Source: Candidatus Eiseniibacteriota bacterium (GTDB lineage: Bacteria; Orphanbacterota; Orphanbacteria; Orphanbacterales; Orphanbacteraceae). Taken from it: a stretch of 64,000 bases of DNA. Below, one piece after another: positions 1 through 8,702 of the stretch. Below the pieces are notes generated by a model, which worked only from the letters and a program-made list of their open reading frames with translations, was not told where the DNA came from and made no database searches. The position numbers and the translations under genes are program-made. Where the stretch lies: the NCBI GenBank assembly GCA_029262235.1, contig JAJCZU010000004.1, positions 806,001 to 870,000 on the forward strand. Direction: 5' to 3'. Position 1 is the stretch's first letter. The number at the start of each line of letters is the position of its first letter.

Positions 1-26
1 ACCGAACGTGTGCGATTCGTCTTCAT
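1..26 (-). CDS. Possible start of a further operon gene, cut by the window edge
   Basis: An ATG on the minus strand lies 6 bases past the stop of the deacetylase gene at 33-1922 and stays open to the window edge (first residues MKTNRTRS). The tight spacing would fit one more gene of the exopolysaccharide operon. No clear Shine-Dalgarno is visible and only eight codons can be read, so this is a weak call without a functional assignment. Confidence 0.2.
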
Positions 27-32
27 GGCCGC

Positions 33-1922
33 TCAGTGAAAGTCGACGAGGAACGATCGGCTCTCGAACGGGCGCAGTTCCTCCACGTTCAGTACGAGCG
101 CGTCATTCTCACGCTCATACGTGTAGCTCGGCGCGTTGAACCCGATGACAGACGGCGTCACCGTGATCTTGCCGGGCGAGCGCGGGAGATACGTGCGCAG
201 GTTGATCGCGGGAATCGGCTTGTCGTATTCGCTCGAAACATAGAGCCCGAGGCGATTCGGTCCGAGCACTTCGGTCCGGAAGCGCACGCCGTCACGCGCC
301 TCCCACCAGTTCGCCACGTCTCCTCCGGTCGCGATCCACACTCTCTTCGAGCGCATGTAATTCACGAGCTTCGGGATCACGTCTTCCACGCCCTGCTTCG
401 TCAGCAGATGTGTGTGAAACGACAGAAAATAGATCGTACCCATGCGGTAGTGCGCGAGGAACGACGTCTTGTACGCTTCGATTACGGCGCGCGGGTCCTT
501 GAGATCCTGCGTAACGAGGAGTTCGTAGTCGTCGACGCCGACGCGCGGAATTTCGACGATGCGATTCGACTTCGAGCGCTTCCATGCCGTGCCGCCGCGC
601 GCGATGGTGTGAATCGCGGGCACGGCAGAGGACGCCTCGAATCCGCCCACCATATAACGGTAGCCGGCGTGGGCAAGCGCGCGAATCGTCTCTTCGTCAT
701 ACTTTTCCTCGGGCGGCCGAAACCCCACGCACGCCTGCCCCGTGATCTCCTCGAGATCGGCTTTCGTACGCGTGATGCGCGCGAGCTGCTTTTCATACTG
801 CACGCCGCCGAGCGGTGAGTGGTCGTCCGAATGCGACCCGATTTCGCCGACGGCCGCAAGCCGCGTGGTAAGGGCCTCGTGATCGCGGGCGAGATCGGAC
901 ACGCAGAAAAACGTTACGGGAACGTCGAGTTCGGTGAAAATGCGCTGCGTTTCTTCGGACGCCTGATAGAACGATTCGGTGTCCTGCGCGAAGATGACGG
1001 CCGAGCGCCGGCCCTCGGGCCACGTGTCGATCGCAGCCACCGGGCGCCGGGCGACCCAGTCGACCGCGTTCGTTGCGAGCCGCGCCGGAACGTTAGCGGT
1101 TTGTTCTTTCGTATGAAACGCCGTGAGGGGCATGCCGAACCAGACGAAACGGCCGTCGCCCGCGCTTGTGTGGAGCGCGAACGAGTAAGGCCCGCGGTCG
1201 GCTTCCGGCTCCAGGTCGACGAACTGACGCGCGCGGTCTGTGTAATAGCCGTCCGCCCAGTCGACGTTGTATGCGGCGAGTGCGAGTTTCCCGTCGAGCG
1301 CGCCGAGGATCGTTCCCTCCGGAATGCCGGCGGTTACGGGGGAGTGTCCGGAGGTCGAAACGAACCACGGCTTGACGCCGTCCGGAAGCGACGGAGAATC
1401 CGTGATCCTGCCGTTCGAGAAGCGTTCGATCATTTCGTAGCCGACCCACTCGCCCTTCTCGTCGCGCGCGCCCGTGTACCAGCTCGCGACTACGCCGCCG
1501 CCTGCCGCGAGATACTCGTCGATCCGTTCGCGCTCGAGCGCCGTGAGAGATATCGCGGCGGGCAGAACGAGCGCGTCGAAGCCCGCGCTCCGCGAAGCCG
1601 TCCATGACTCCAGCTCGCTGTCGGAAATCTTGACGACCGACGCGCCGGCGTCGGCAAGCCACTGCGCCCAGACTTCGGCCAGCGATTCGCCCATCGGCAG
1701 ATCCGTCTTCGCGAGATAGTCACGAGAATGCTTCGAGTCGAGCACGGCAACGCGCGCCGGATCCTCGTCGAGAAATCCCTGCCCGTCCATTGTGAAATAG
1801 CCGAACACGTTGCGCAGCAGCAGCAGATAGATCAGCACGCCGGAAGCGATCACGATCACGGCGAACAGAAGCATGTAGGCTTTCAGAAGCCATGGGGAAG
1901 AAATGCGCCCGGGCAATCCCAT
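33..1922 (-). CDS. Membrane-anchored polysaccharide deacetylase (PgaB-like role)
   Basis: Probably removes N-acetyl groups from a nascent exopolysaccharide in the periplasm. Residues 12-37 form one membrane anchor. Residues about 55-295 resemble a class I glutamine-amidotransferase/ThuA-like fold of unknown role. Residues about 305-470 are a NodB homology domain: Asp314, metal-binding His364 and His368 (SHSDDH) and the RPP motif at 402-404. Motif 1 reads QDT rather than the usual DD pair, so one position of the catalytic motif is atypical. The ATG directly follows the stop of the upstream small membrane gene. It is the last complete gene of a five-gene operon with a synthase and a TPR porin, which supports a PgaB-like job, although the domain arrangement differs from E. 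coli PgaB. Confidence 0.85.
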   Translation of the reverse strand: MGLPGRISSPWLLKAYMLLFAVIVIASGVLIYLLLLRNVFGYFTMDGQGFLDEDPARVAVLDSKHSRDYLAKTDLPMGESLAEVWAQWLADAGASVVKISDSELESWTASRSAGFDALVLPAAISLTALERERIDEYLAAGGGVVASWYTGARDEKGEWVGYEMIERFSNGRITDSPSLPDGVKPWFVSTSGHSPVTAGIPEGTILGALDGKLALAAYNVDWADGYYTDRARQFVDLEPEADRGPYSFALHTSAGDGRFVWFGMPLTAFHTKEQTANVPARLATNAVDWVARRPVAAIDTWPEGRRSAVIFAQDTESFYQASEETQRIFTELDVPVTFFCVSDLARDHEALTTRLAAVGEIGSHSDDHSPLGGVQYEKQLARITRTKADLEEITGQACVGFRPPEEKYDEETIRALAHAGYRYMVGGFEASSAVPAIHTIARGGTAWKRSKSNRIVEIPRVGVDDYELLVTQDLKDPRAVIEAYKTSFLAHYRMGTIYFLSFHTHLLTKQGVEDVIPKLVNYMRSKRVWIATGGDVANWWEARDGVRFRTEVLGPNRLGLYVSSEYDKPIPAINLRTYLPRSPGKITVTPSVIGFNAPSYTYERENDALVLNVEELRPFESRSFLVDFH

Positions 1923-2189
1923 CTACGCGTCCCCTTCGCGATCATGTGACGCGCCGTGATCGTGCGACACGCCCTGCGCGCGCGGCCCGCTGGGAGCGCG
2001 CGAGCCGCCTTGATCCGAGGATCCGTCATGCACGTACTTCACGAAGAAGCGGCGCTCCATCGTCTTCATTGCGGGCGCCGGCGCCTTCGCCTCGCGCATC
2101 TTGTACACGAGAAACGAGCCGGCCGCCATGATGATGGTCACGATCGTGGCGATCAGAATGATCGTGGAAAGCAGCGGGATCAGATTCAT
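1923..2189 (-). CDS. Small single-span membrane protein, PgaD-like position
   Basis: 88 residues: one hydrophobic helix (about 4-30), a short basic segment, then a polar tail rich in Ala/Pro, Ser, His and Asp. The ATG has GGAGG about five bases upstream. It sits between the GT2 synthase and the deacetylase, the place where pga-type operons often carry a small accessory membrane protein that stabilises the synthase (PgaD). No sequence similarity to PgaD was recognised, and PgaD has two spans where this has one, so the role is inferred from position only. Confidence 0.6.
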   Translation of the reverse strand: MNLIPLLSTIILIATIVTIIMAAGSFLVYKMREAKAPAPAMKTMERRFFVKYVHDGSSDQGGSRAPSGPRAQGVSHDHGASHDREGDA

Positions 2190-2201
2190 GCGAGCCTCCG
2201 A

Positions 2202-3524
2202 TCAGATCCGTCCGAGACGGTCCAGTTTGCCCCAGCCCATTTCGAGCCCGAGCGTCTCTTCGACGAGTCCGTACACTTTGTAGAAGTCGATGACGAGAAT
2301 GAAAAAGACGCGATACAAAACCGCGTAGCCGACAAGGCCGAGGTCCTCGTTCTCCATGACCATGCAGTGCATGGCGGCGGCGATGTCGAGCAGCGTGAGC
2401 TGCACCCACCAGAGAACGAGCAGATACGAAAGGCCGTGCACCGCGCCGATGTAGATCAGGAAGAAGTTCGCGGCGATGTTCATGACCGGCCAGAGAATGC
2501 CTTCGAATGCCATGTAGGCGGCCGTGAACGGGACCGTGAAGTCGCCCTTTTCGACGCGCGTGAAGATCTTCCTGTGCTTCTTGATCGACTGCAGAATGCC
2601 GCGCGTCCATCGATACCGCTGCTTCACGAGATCGAGCAGCGCTTCGGGCGCTTCGGTCCACGCGATCGATCCCGGTTCGTACGTGATGTGCCAGCCCTGC
2701 TTGAGGATCTTGAGCGTCAGGTCGCAGTCTTCGGCGAACGTGTCCGAATCGTAGAGTCCGACATCGACCACCACGTCGCGGCGAAAGAGGCCGAGCGGGC
2801 CCGGTACGATGTTGACCGATCGAAAATACGCCTGCGCCTTGCGGACGAGGTTCAGTCCCTGAATGTATTCGAGCGCCTGCAGTTTCGCGTAGAGGTTGTC
2901 GCGGTTCGACACTTTGACATTGCCGGCGACTGCGGCAATGCGTGTGTCGCGAAAGTGGCGGGCGGCGAGCCGGATCGCGTCGGGTTCGAGTTTCGAATCG
3001 GAGTCGATGCACGCGATGATCTGCCCCTCGGCGCGCATGATCCCGTAGTTCAGGGCCTCGGCCTTCCCCTGGTTCGGCTTCGTGAACACGCGGACGCGGC
3101 GGTGCCCGTAGTCGCCTTCCCACACTTTCGCGCGCGCATACGTGTCGTCGGTCGAGCCGTCGTCGATCACGATCACTTCGTAGTTCGGGTAGTTCTGTTC
3201 GAGCAGCGAACCGAGCGAGGCGTCGATCATGATCCCTTCATTGTAGGCGGGCACCATGATCGAAACGAACGGCGTGTGCGGTTCGTCAGAAATCTGACTG
3301 TCTTCGATCTGCTGCAGATAGGAAAACCAGAGAAGGCAGAAGTAGCGCAGCACGAGCGTCCCGAGAAATCCGAGAAAAAGTACGACCACGGATTGGACGA
3401 GCGCGTTCGGGATCGGAATTCTGGACTTTACGACCGAAAGGTAGATCCCGAACGAACCGCCGACGAGCAGCACGGACGAGGCGATGAAGACCGACACGTA
3501 CTTCTGAAACTTGCCGCGCGTCAT
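2202..3524 (-). CDS. Processive family 2 glycosyltransferase (PgaC/IcaA-like)
   Basis: Inner-membrane synthase that should polymerise a beta-linked polysaccharide from nucleotide sugar. The chosen ATG at 3524 overlaps the upstream TPR-porin stop by four bases (ATGA) and gives 440 residues; an in-frame extension upstream reads as basic shadow sequence and is dropped. Two N-terminal spans (about 10-30 and 43-65) precede the GT-A domain: Asp121-Asp122, DSD at 174-176, EDCD at 265-268 (TED-like) and QRYRW at 302-306 (QxxRW). Further spans follow at about 325-420. There is no PilZ domain, so unlike BcsA it cannot bind cyclic-di-GMP that way. The operon encodes a deacetylase, so a poly-N-acetylglucosamine-like product is likely but unproven. 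Confidence 0.9.
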   Translation of the reverse strand: MTRGKFQKYVSVFIASSVLLVGGSFGIYLSVVKSRIPIPNALVQSVVVLFLGFLGTLVLRYFCLLWFSYLQQIEDSQISDEPHTPFVSIMVPAYNEGIMIDASLGSLLEQNYPNYEVIVIDDGSTDDTYARAKVWEGDYGHRRVRVFTKPNQGKAEALNYGIMRAEGQIIACIDSDSKLEPDAIRLAARHFRDTRIAAVAGNVKVSNRDNLYAKLQALEYIQGLNLVRKAQAYFRSVNIVPGPLGLFRRDVVVDVGLYDSDTFAEDCDLTLKILKQGWHITYEPGSIAWTEAPEALLDLVKQRYRWTRGILQSIKKHRKIFTRVEKGDFTVPFTAAYMAFEGILWPVMNIAANFFLIYIGAVHGLSYLLVLWWVQLTLLDIAAAMHCMVMENEDLGLVGYAVLYRVFFILVIDFYKVYGLVEETLGLEMGWGKLDRLGRI

Positions 3525-5413
3525 GAGCCGTGTCCCAGGGTGAGGCCCGCGCGCCAGGATGTGAGTTCGTAGGAGCCGCCCGCGCGAAACACGCGCGAGT
3601 GAAAGAAGCCCGTGCCGAGCGCGACGCGGTTCGACAGCATGTACGAGAAGCTTGCGGTCACGTCGGCGGCGGTGCCCGTCTCTACTTCGGTGGAGCGGCC
3701 GAGAAGCGCTTCGCACTCGAGCGACATGCTTTCGCGCCAGAGCGAAACGTGCACGCCGCCCTTATGGCTGCGATGCTCGGCGGGACTCCAGTAGAGGTCG
3801 GACTCGCCTGTGTACGAGAGATACGTTCCGCGATACTCGACCGCGACGCGCGGAGAATCGCGGAGCGCCCAGGAGAGCTTCCAGGCGGCGTCGAAACTTT
3901 CGTTCTCGTCAGACAGCGTTGTGCGGCGAAGCGAAGAGCCCGCGCGGAGCGGACCGTCCGGCATCCATTGCATGGCCGCGCGATACGCGGTGCCGTGCAG
4001 CGGGGCGTCGCCTACCGCGCGAACCGAGAGCGCCCGTTCGGGCATGTCGAAGCGTTCGGCTGCGGCATCGAATCGCCAGCGAATGCCGCGCAAGTACTCG
4101 ACACGCGCTTCTTCTTCGTGCGTGGTGCCCGCTCCCTCGTATGCGTTCAAGCGCACGGTGCCATGCAGCGAAACCCCGTCGCGCCAGAGCCAGCTGCCGT
4201 TTGCCCCGATCCGGTCGACCGCGACCGATTCGTCGTTCTGGTTCATGAGAAGGCGTTCGTAACGGCCGCTCGCGCTCCATGCTTCGTCGAACTTCTGCCC
4301 CAGATCCAGGGCGAGGGACGACGAACGAAACGACTCTGAGTCCTGCGTGTGCCGGTACTCGGGCGTCGATGCGAGAGGACGGTCGCGTTCGCCTGCGTTC
4401 CAGTCGAATCCGTTCTGCAATGTCGAACGCCGGGCCCAGTCGCGGCGCCCTTCCCACTGATAGAGGTCCGCGATCCGTTTCGCCGGGCGCGCGTCTCCCG
4501 GCGAGCGGCGCTGCACCGCGCGGTACCGGTCGAACGCCGCGCGATTCCTGCCCTGCGAAACGAGAATGTCCGCATAGGCGAGTTCGGCCGAGTCGAGTGC
4601 GGCGGTATTCGCGCGGTCTTCTGCGTCACGTGGCCGGCCCGTGACGCGCGCCTGATTCGCGACCCGCGCCTCTTCCGCGTCACGCGCCTCGTGCCATTGC
4701 GCGCGACGCTTTGACGTCTCGGTGGAAACCCACGCGCGCGTGCCTCGCTCTGCCTCTTTCCGTGCCTCGTGCAGGCGGCCATCGGCGTCCGCCACGCCTG
4801 CGGCGAGCAGTGAGTCGGTGAACCGGCGCGCGTCATAGTAGCGTTCGGCGCTGACAAGGGCTTCGGCATAGTGCGCCTGCGCCAGTGCGGCCGCGCGATC
4901 TGTGTCCGCGAGCTCATCGTTTTGAGCCGCCGCGAGCGAGCGCTTCGCGAGCAGCACGCCGTACTGAGGATTCGCGCGAAGCTCGCGCATGCCTTCTATC
5001 GCCCGCGTTTCGTTTTCGTCCATGGCGAGCGCGGCGTGGTAACTGCGTTCGGCGGCTTCGACATCGCCTGTCCACCGTTGAAGGTCGCCCGCCGCGCCGA
5101 GGGCCGCGGCCGAATGCGCGTTGCGTTCTTCGAGAAGTGTGATCCCTGCTGCCGGCTCTCCGCTCCAGCCGAGAACCAGCGCCCATTCAATGACGGCGGT
5201 TTCATCGGATCGGCCCGCGCTCTTCAGTGTTTCGAGGTAGCTCTCGTAAAGCCGGGTCGACTCGTCGTAGCGCCCGTCCCACGAGCAGGCGCGGGCGTCC
5301 TGCAGAATCGCGGCGGCATCAGAGGGCGCCGGGTCAGCCGAGGGCGGCATCATCGGAAACAGGAAGAAAAGCGCAGCGTGATACGAGACCAGCAGCGTGA
5401 TGGGGCCCATCAC
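3521..5413 (-). CDS. TPR and outer-membrane beta-barrel export protein (PgaA/YaiO-like)
   Basis: 630 residues. A hydrophobic N-terminus leads into Ala-rich helical repeats with TPR character (about 35-340). Residues about 355-630 show alternating polar/hydrophobic strands with many Trp, Tyr and Arg residues, as in a YaiO-type beta-barrel. This TPR-plus-porin layout is that of PgaA and BcsC, which pass the polymer through periplasm and outer membrane. The start overlaps the stop of the BcsE-like gene by four bases and its stop overlaps the synthase start by four bases, so production of regulator, exporter and synthase is probably coupled. The repeats are divergent and I could not count them reliably. 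Confidence 0.78.
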   Translation of the reverse strand: MMGPITLLVSYHAALFFLFPMMPPSADPAPSDAAAILQDARACSWDGRYDESTRLYESYLETLKSAGRSDETAVIEWALVLGWSGEPAAGITLLEERNAHSAAALGAAGDLQRWTGDVEAAERSYHAALAMDENETRAIEGMRELRANPQYGVLLAKRSLAAAQNDELADTDRAAALAQAHYAEALVSAERYYDARRFTDSLLAAGVADADGRLHEARKEAERGTRAWVSTETSKRRAQWHEARDAEEARVANQARVTGRPRDAEDRANTAALDSAELAYADILVSQGRNRAAFDRYRAVQRRSPGDARPAKRIADLYQWEGRRDWARRSTLQNGFDWNAGERDRPLASTPEYRHTQDSESFRSSSLALDLGQKFDEAWSASGRYERLLMNQNDESVAVDRIGANGSWLWRDGVSLHGTVRLNAYEGAGTTHEEEARVEYLRGIRWRFDAAAERFDMPERALSVRAVGDAPLHGTAYRAAMQWMPDGPLRAGSSLRRTTLSDENESFDAAWKLSWALRDSPRVAVEYRGTYLSYTGESDLYWSPAEHRSHKGGVHVSLWRESMSLECEALLGRSTEVETGTAADVTASFSYMLSNRVALGTGFFHSRVFRAGGSYELTSWRAGLTLGHGS

Positions 5414-7044
5414 GACTCGACCATGGCCTTGGGGTCGACGGACGAAGGAGGCGAGGAGAAGGAATTGCGGAAGGCGTCGGTCAGCGAATAGAGAATCGCG
5501 TTCGTGTCGTCTCGGCCCTGAATGAGGGCCGTGGCCCAGTGGTGTGTTACGTCGGGGTTGCCCTTGAAGTGATCGATCAGATTCGTGTGAAGCCGCTCGC
5601 GAAACGCCTGAAATCCTGCTTCGTCCGATCCGACGAGTACGATCGCGACATCGCAGCCGGAGATTCCGATCACGAGATCGTCGTTTCGGCAGCAGCGCAG
5701 CACGACTTCCGCCGCTTCCTTCGGCGCTCTGTTCGTGAGCGGATCCTCGCCATCGGGATTCTGAAAACGCGAGAGATAGGCGATCGAGGCGAGTCCCGTT
5801 TCGCGCACGAGCGCGATGAGTTCCGAGAAGCGGTCGGTCACGCGCGGCGTGAACAGGAACTCGTCGGTCTCTGTGTTGTACTCGAGCAGCTCTTCGCCGC
5901 GTTCCGCGTCCCCCATGCTTTCGGCGAAGCGCTCCGCGAAACTCTGTTCGGCCACTCCCGAGTGTACTTCGAGATTCGTGGACGGGCCGCGACGGATCAG
6001 GTTCATCACGCGATAGCGAAACTCGTCACCGTGCAGCGGGCGTGCCACGATGTCGTCGCCACCCGAGCGAAAGCAGCGAATGCGGTCGAGCGCGCGCATG
6101 CGACGCCCGCCTACAAACAGCACCGGCGTGCGGATTCCGCTTTCGCGCATCCGCGCGCACACTTCGAACGGGGCGCTCGTTCCGTCGGCCAGTTCGATGA
6201 TCGCGAGGTCGTGCGGGTCGGTGATTCCCTTCGCCACCGCCTGCATCGGTGACTCGACCGACGTAATTTCGTAGGCATCGCCGAGCGCGGTTTCGATCTC
6301 CTCGCCCTCGGGCGAGCGAAACACCATGATGCGTCCCCCGTCCGGGATGATCGCATCGGCGTCTGCCTCGGCTCCGTTCTCATTGCCGATCCCGCCACCC
6401 TTAAGCAACGTGAACGGAATCGCCTTGCGGGGGAGCGACGCGCCGCGATACTTGCGAATGCGCAGCACGCTTCCCGGGCCCGTTGCATCTTCGATATGGA
6501 AGAGCCCGAAACAGAAGCGTTCCAGCACGCGCCATGCCGGCGTGCGCGGAATCTCCGTCGCCTCTTCTGAAAGCAGAACCGTGGCCGGCATGTCGTCGAA
6601 TCCGTTCAGCAGTGCGCTGTAGAAGCCGGGGTTGTCCGTTACAGGGTAACGCGACTGCAGCAGCGACGAAAACGCCTCCACGACGACTCGCGTGCGCGAC
6701 TCCGCCAGGGTTGCGATTTCGTCCACGATGCTCTTCGCATCCCCCGTGTTCACGACGAGATCCGAGAACGACGCCGAAGGCGCAATCACGACGAGCTGAT
6801 CGTCGCGCAGAAATTCCGACAGGTCGACATCGAGCGCCTGCGCGGCGATAAACAGGTCGCGCGGACGTCCCCCCGAGATCCAGAGGCAACGCTCGCCGCG
6901 ACGCAGTCCTTCCAATAGAAAGATCAGCGACAGCTCGAGTTTCTCCGAACCGATATTGCCCGTCAGCAAATACGTACGTGTCGGCATCAGCCCGCCCGTG
7001 ATCTGGTCGAGCTGGGGGAACCCCGTAGGGATTCTTTGCTGCAT
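5410..7044 (-). CDS. BcsE-like cyclic-di-GMP receptor: degenerate RecA-like, REC-like and GGDEF-like domains
   Basis: First gene of the exopolysaccharide operon, 544 residues. Residues 1-205 have a KaiC/RecA-like shape, but the Walker A is broken (GNIGSEKL, 29-36: no Ser/Thr after the Lys) and the Walker B region has Glu instead of Asp (VVVEAF). Residues 238-352 resemble a receiver domain with the phospho-acceptor replaced (AIIELADG) and the conserved Lys replaced by Arg (DDIVARPL). Residues 400-530 resemble a GGDEF domain whose active site is lost (SGCDV, 462-466), while an RxxD inhibitory-site motif is kept (RNDD, 453-456) exactly five residues upstream. The same order of three degenerate domains is known for BcsE, a cyclic-di-GMP sensor of cellulose synthesis. 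SD is GGAGG about ten bases before the ATG. Confidence 0.72.
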   Translation of the reverse strand: MQQRIPTGFPQLDQITGGLMPTRTYLLTGNIGSEKLELSLIFLLEGLRRGERCLWISGGRPRDLFIAAQALDVDLSEFLRDDQLVVIAPSASFSDLVVNTGDAKSIVDEIATLAESRTRVVVEAFSSLLQSRYPVTDNPGFYSALLNGFDDMPATVLLSEEATEIPRTPAWRVLERFCFGLFHIEDATGPGSVLRIRKYRGASLPRKAIPFTLLKGGGIGNENGAEADADAIIPDGGRIMVFRSPEGEEIETALGDAYEITSVESPMQAVAKGITDPHDLAIIELADGTSAPFEVCARMRESGIRTPVLFVGGRRMRALDRIRCFRSGGDDIVARPLHGDEFRYRVMNLIRRGPSTNLEVHSGVAEQSFAERFAESMGDAERGEELLEYNTETDEFLFTPRVTDRFSELIALVRETGLASIAYLSRFQNPDGEDPLTNRAPKEAAEVVLRCCRNDDLVIGISGCDVAIVLVGSDEAGFQAFRERLHTNLIDHFKGNPDVTHHWATALIQGRDDTNAILYSLTDAFRNSFSSPPSSVDPKAMVES

Positions 7045-7339
7045 TGAATATAATCCTCCGCCTTCTCTATCGAGGATCGGCAGACCTGCGCAGAATCATT
7101 CATGTTCCGCGCGGGAAAACGTTTTCGTTGGGAAATGATGCGAATTTTGTCGAAGGGGGCCAGCCCGGCGTAAGCGCGAAGAAAGCGCGCGTTTGGGTCA
7201 GGCGGGTGCAGGGAGGGTTCGTCTCGCCCGCCCGTTCCCGTGTGTTCCCAACCCCAGCGCCCGTTCACGCTGGACAGTAACGCGCCTCTGTAGGATGATC
7301 GGATCTACAACGAATCACACCCCCTTACAAGTAAACGAC

Positions 7340-8410
7340 ATGACACTTCAGCAGCGCATCCGAGCATCTTCGATCTTCCGTATTCCGTTAGCCGTGACAT
7401 TCCCGTTCGCATTCCCGTTCGCACTCATGTTCGCGCTACTGGTTGCGCTTGTGATTGCTCCGCCGCGCGCGACTGCCGAACCCGTTGCCCGCGGCATGAC
7501 TGTCTCCTGTCAGACGTGGGGGTGGGAGTGGGGGAGCGACGAAATGGTCGCGACGATGGCCGATCTCAAGGCGATGGGATGCAACTGGATCGCGATTCAT
7601 CCGTACGCCGGGATTCGGGGCGACGGCGAAGTCGTTTCCCGCATGGTCGAACGCGGCGAAACGCCCGACTGGCTGACGCGCCCGATCGAAGAAGCCCATC
7701 GTCTCGGCCTCAAGATGATGATCAAACCGCATATCGCATACTGGGGCGGGCCGTTCTCGTGGCGCGGCGAGATCACGTTCGAAACCGACGAAGAGTGGGA
7801 TCGGTTCTTCACGACTTACACCGCGTGGATCGTCGAAGTTGCGCGCATCTGCCAGGACGCCGACGCTTTCGTTGTCGGCACAGAACTCGACCTCACGCTC
7901 GGTCACGAAGAGCAGTGGAAGCAGATCATCGCTGACGTACGCGCCGTAACCGACGCGCCCCTGACATACGCTGCCAACTGGACCGACTACGAACGCGTGA
8001 CTTTCTGGCCGCAGCTCGACGTGATCGGAATCCAGTCGTACTTTCCGCTCGCCGACACTCTCGGCCTCCGCGAAGAGGCGAGCCTCGACTCCGCGTGGGC
8101 CTCGCTCGGCGACAGATTGCGCGCTTTCGCCGAACCCCTCGACAAACGCGTGCTGCTCACCGAGCTCGGCTACAACCGTTCGTCGAGCGCCGCATGGAAA
8201 CCGTGGGAGTATCGGTCAGGTGGCGATGATGCCGAAGAAATCCAGCGCCGCTGCATGAACGCCGCGCTCCGCGCGCTCGAAGGGAACGATCTCTTCGTCG
8301 GCGCGTTTCTATGGAAATGGTTTCCCGGTGAACAGCAGGGGAGGCGCGGCAACTTCCTTCTCTCGACGCCCACAATGCGGGGTGTGATTTCTTCGAACTG
8401 GGGGAAGTAG
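7340..8410 (+). CDS. Secreted or membrane-anchored GH113-like glycoside hydrolase
   Basis: 356 residues from the ATG at 7340; an in-frame upstream extension looks non-coding. Residues about 15-45 are strongly hydrophobic (signal peptide or anchor) and are followed by a TIM barrel. Likely catalytic acids are Glu182 (VVGTELDL) and Glu275 (LLTELGYN) at the ends of strands 4 and 7, as in GH113 beta-mannanases and the wider clan GH-A. A Trp-rich active-site wall (GWEW at 61-64, FLWKW near the end) fits sugar binding. It diverges from the exopolysaccharide operon, so a polymer-cleaving role in matrix turnover is possible, but the substrate cannot be read from the sequence. Confidence 0.8.
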   Translation: MTLQQRIRASSIFRIPLAVTFPFAFPFALMFALLVALVIAPPRATAEPVARGMTVSCQTWGWEWGSDEMVATMADLKAMGCNWIAIHPYAGIRGDGEVVSRMVERGETPDWLTRPIEEAHRLGLKMMIKPHIAYWGGPFSWRGEITFETDEEWDRFFTTYTAWIVEVARICQDADAFVVGTELDLTLGHEEQWKQIIADVRAVTDAPLTYAANWTDYERVTFWPQLDVIGIQSYFPLADTLGLREEASLDSAWASLGDRLRAFAEPLDKRVLLTELGYNRSSSAAWKPWEYRSGGDDAEEIQRRCMNAALRALEGNDLFVGAFLWKWFPGEQQGRRGNFLLSTPTMRGVISSNWGK

Positions 8411-8438
8411 GCGAAGCGGGTTGGTCGGGTGGCGGGAT

Positions 8439-8650
8439 AATCCTCCTCGCCCTCGCCCTGTCGTGCCGCGGTATCAAGTCAGGTAAACGAGATCATCGTT
8501 GCCCGGCCCTCCAATGGGGCTCGGGTCTGCGGGGGATCATCTCGCCACCCGCCAGCACGACTTCGCTTGGTGAGGGCGGACGGAAAAGAGGGGGGAGGCG
8601 GGTGTGCGCTCGAAACAATCCTTCTCGCCTTCGCCCTGTTGTGCCGCGGT
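8439..8650. repeat. Repeat cluster, left of the beta-helix gene
   Basis: This gene-free stretch holds a 34-base direct repeat (8439-8472 and 8617-8650, four mismatches; both contain CTCGCC, TCGCCCTG and GTGCCGCGGT). Between the copies, a 35-base element at 8502-8536 recurs inverted at 10929-10963 with one mismatch. A third, inverted copy of the CTCGCCCTCGCCCTGTCG unit lies at 11001-11029. The copies bracket the secreted beta-helix gene. No transposase is present; they look like a small dispersed non-coding repeat family. Confidence 0.75.
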
Positions 8651-8702
8651 GCATTGCTCTTCGCCCGCTCGACATGGCCGACTGGCCGCGAAGCACGGGC
8701 TT

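Noticed and set aside
1956-3572. 538-codon open frame on the plus strand
   Set aside because: Antiparallel to the GT2 and small membrane genes; composition is Arg/His/Asp-rich as expected for a GC-rich shadow frame, with no domain.
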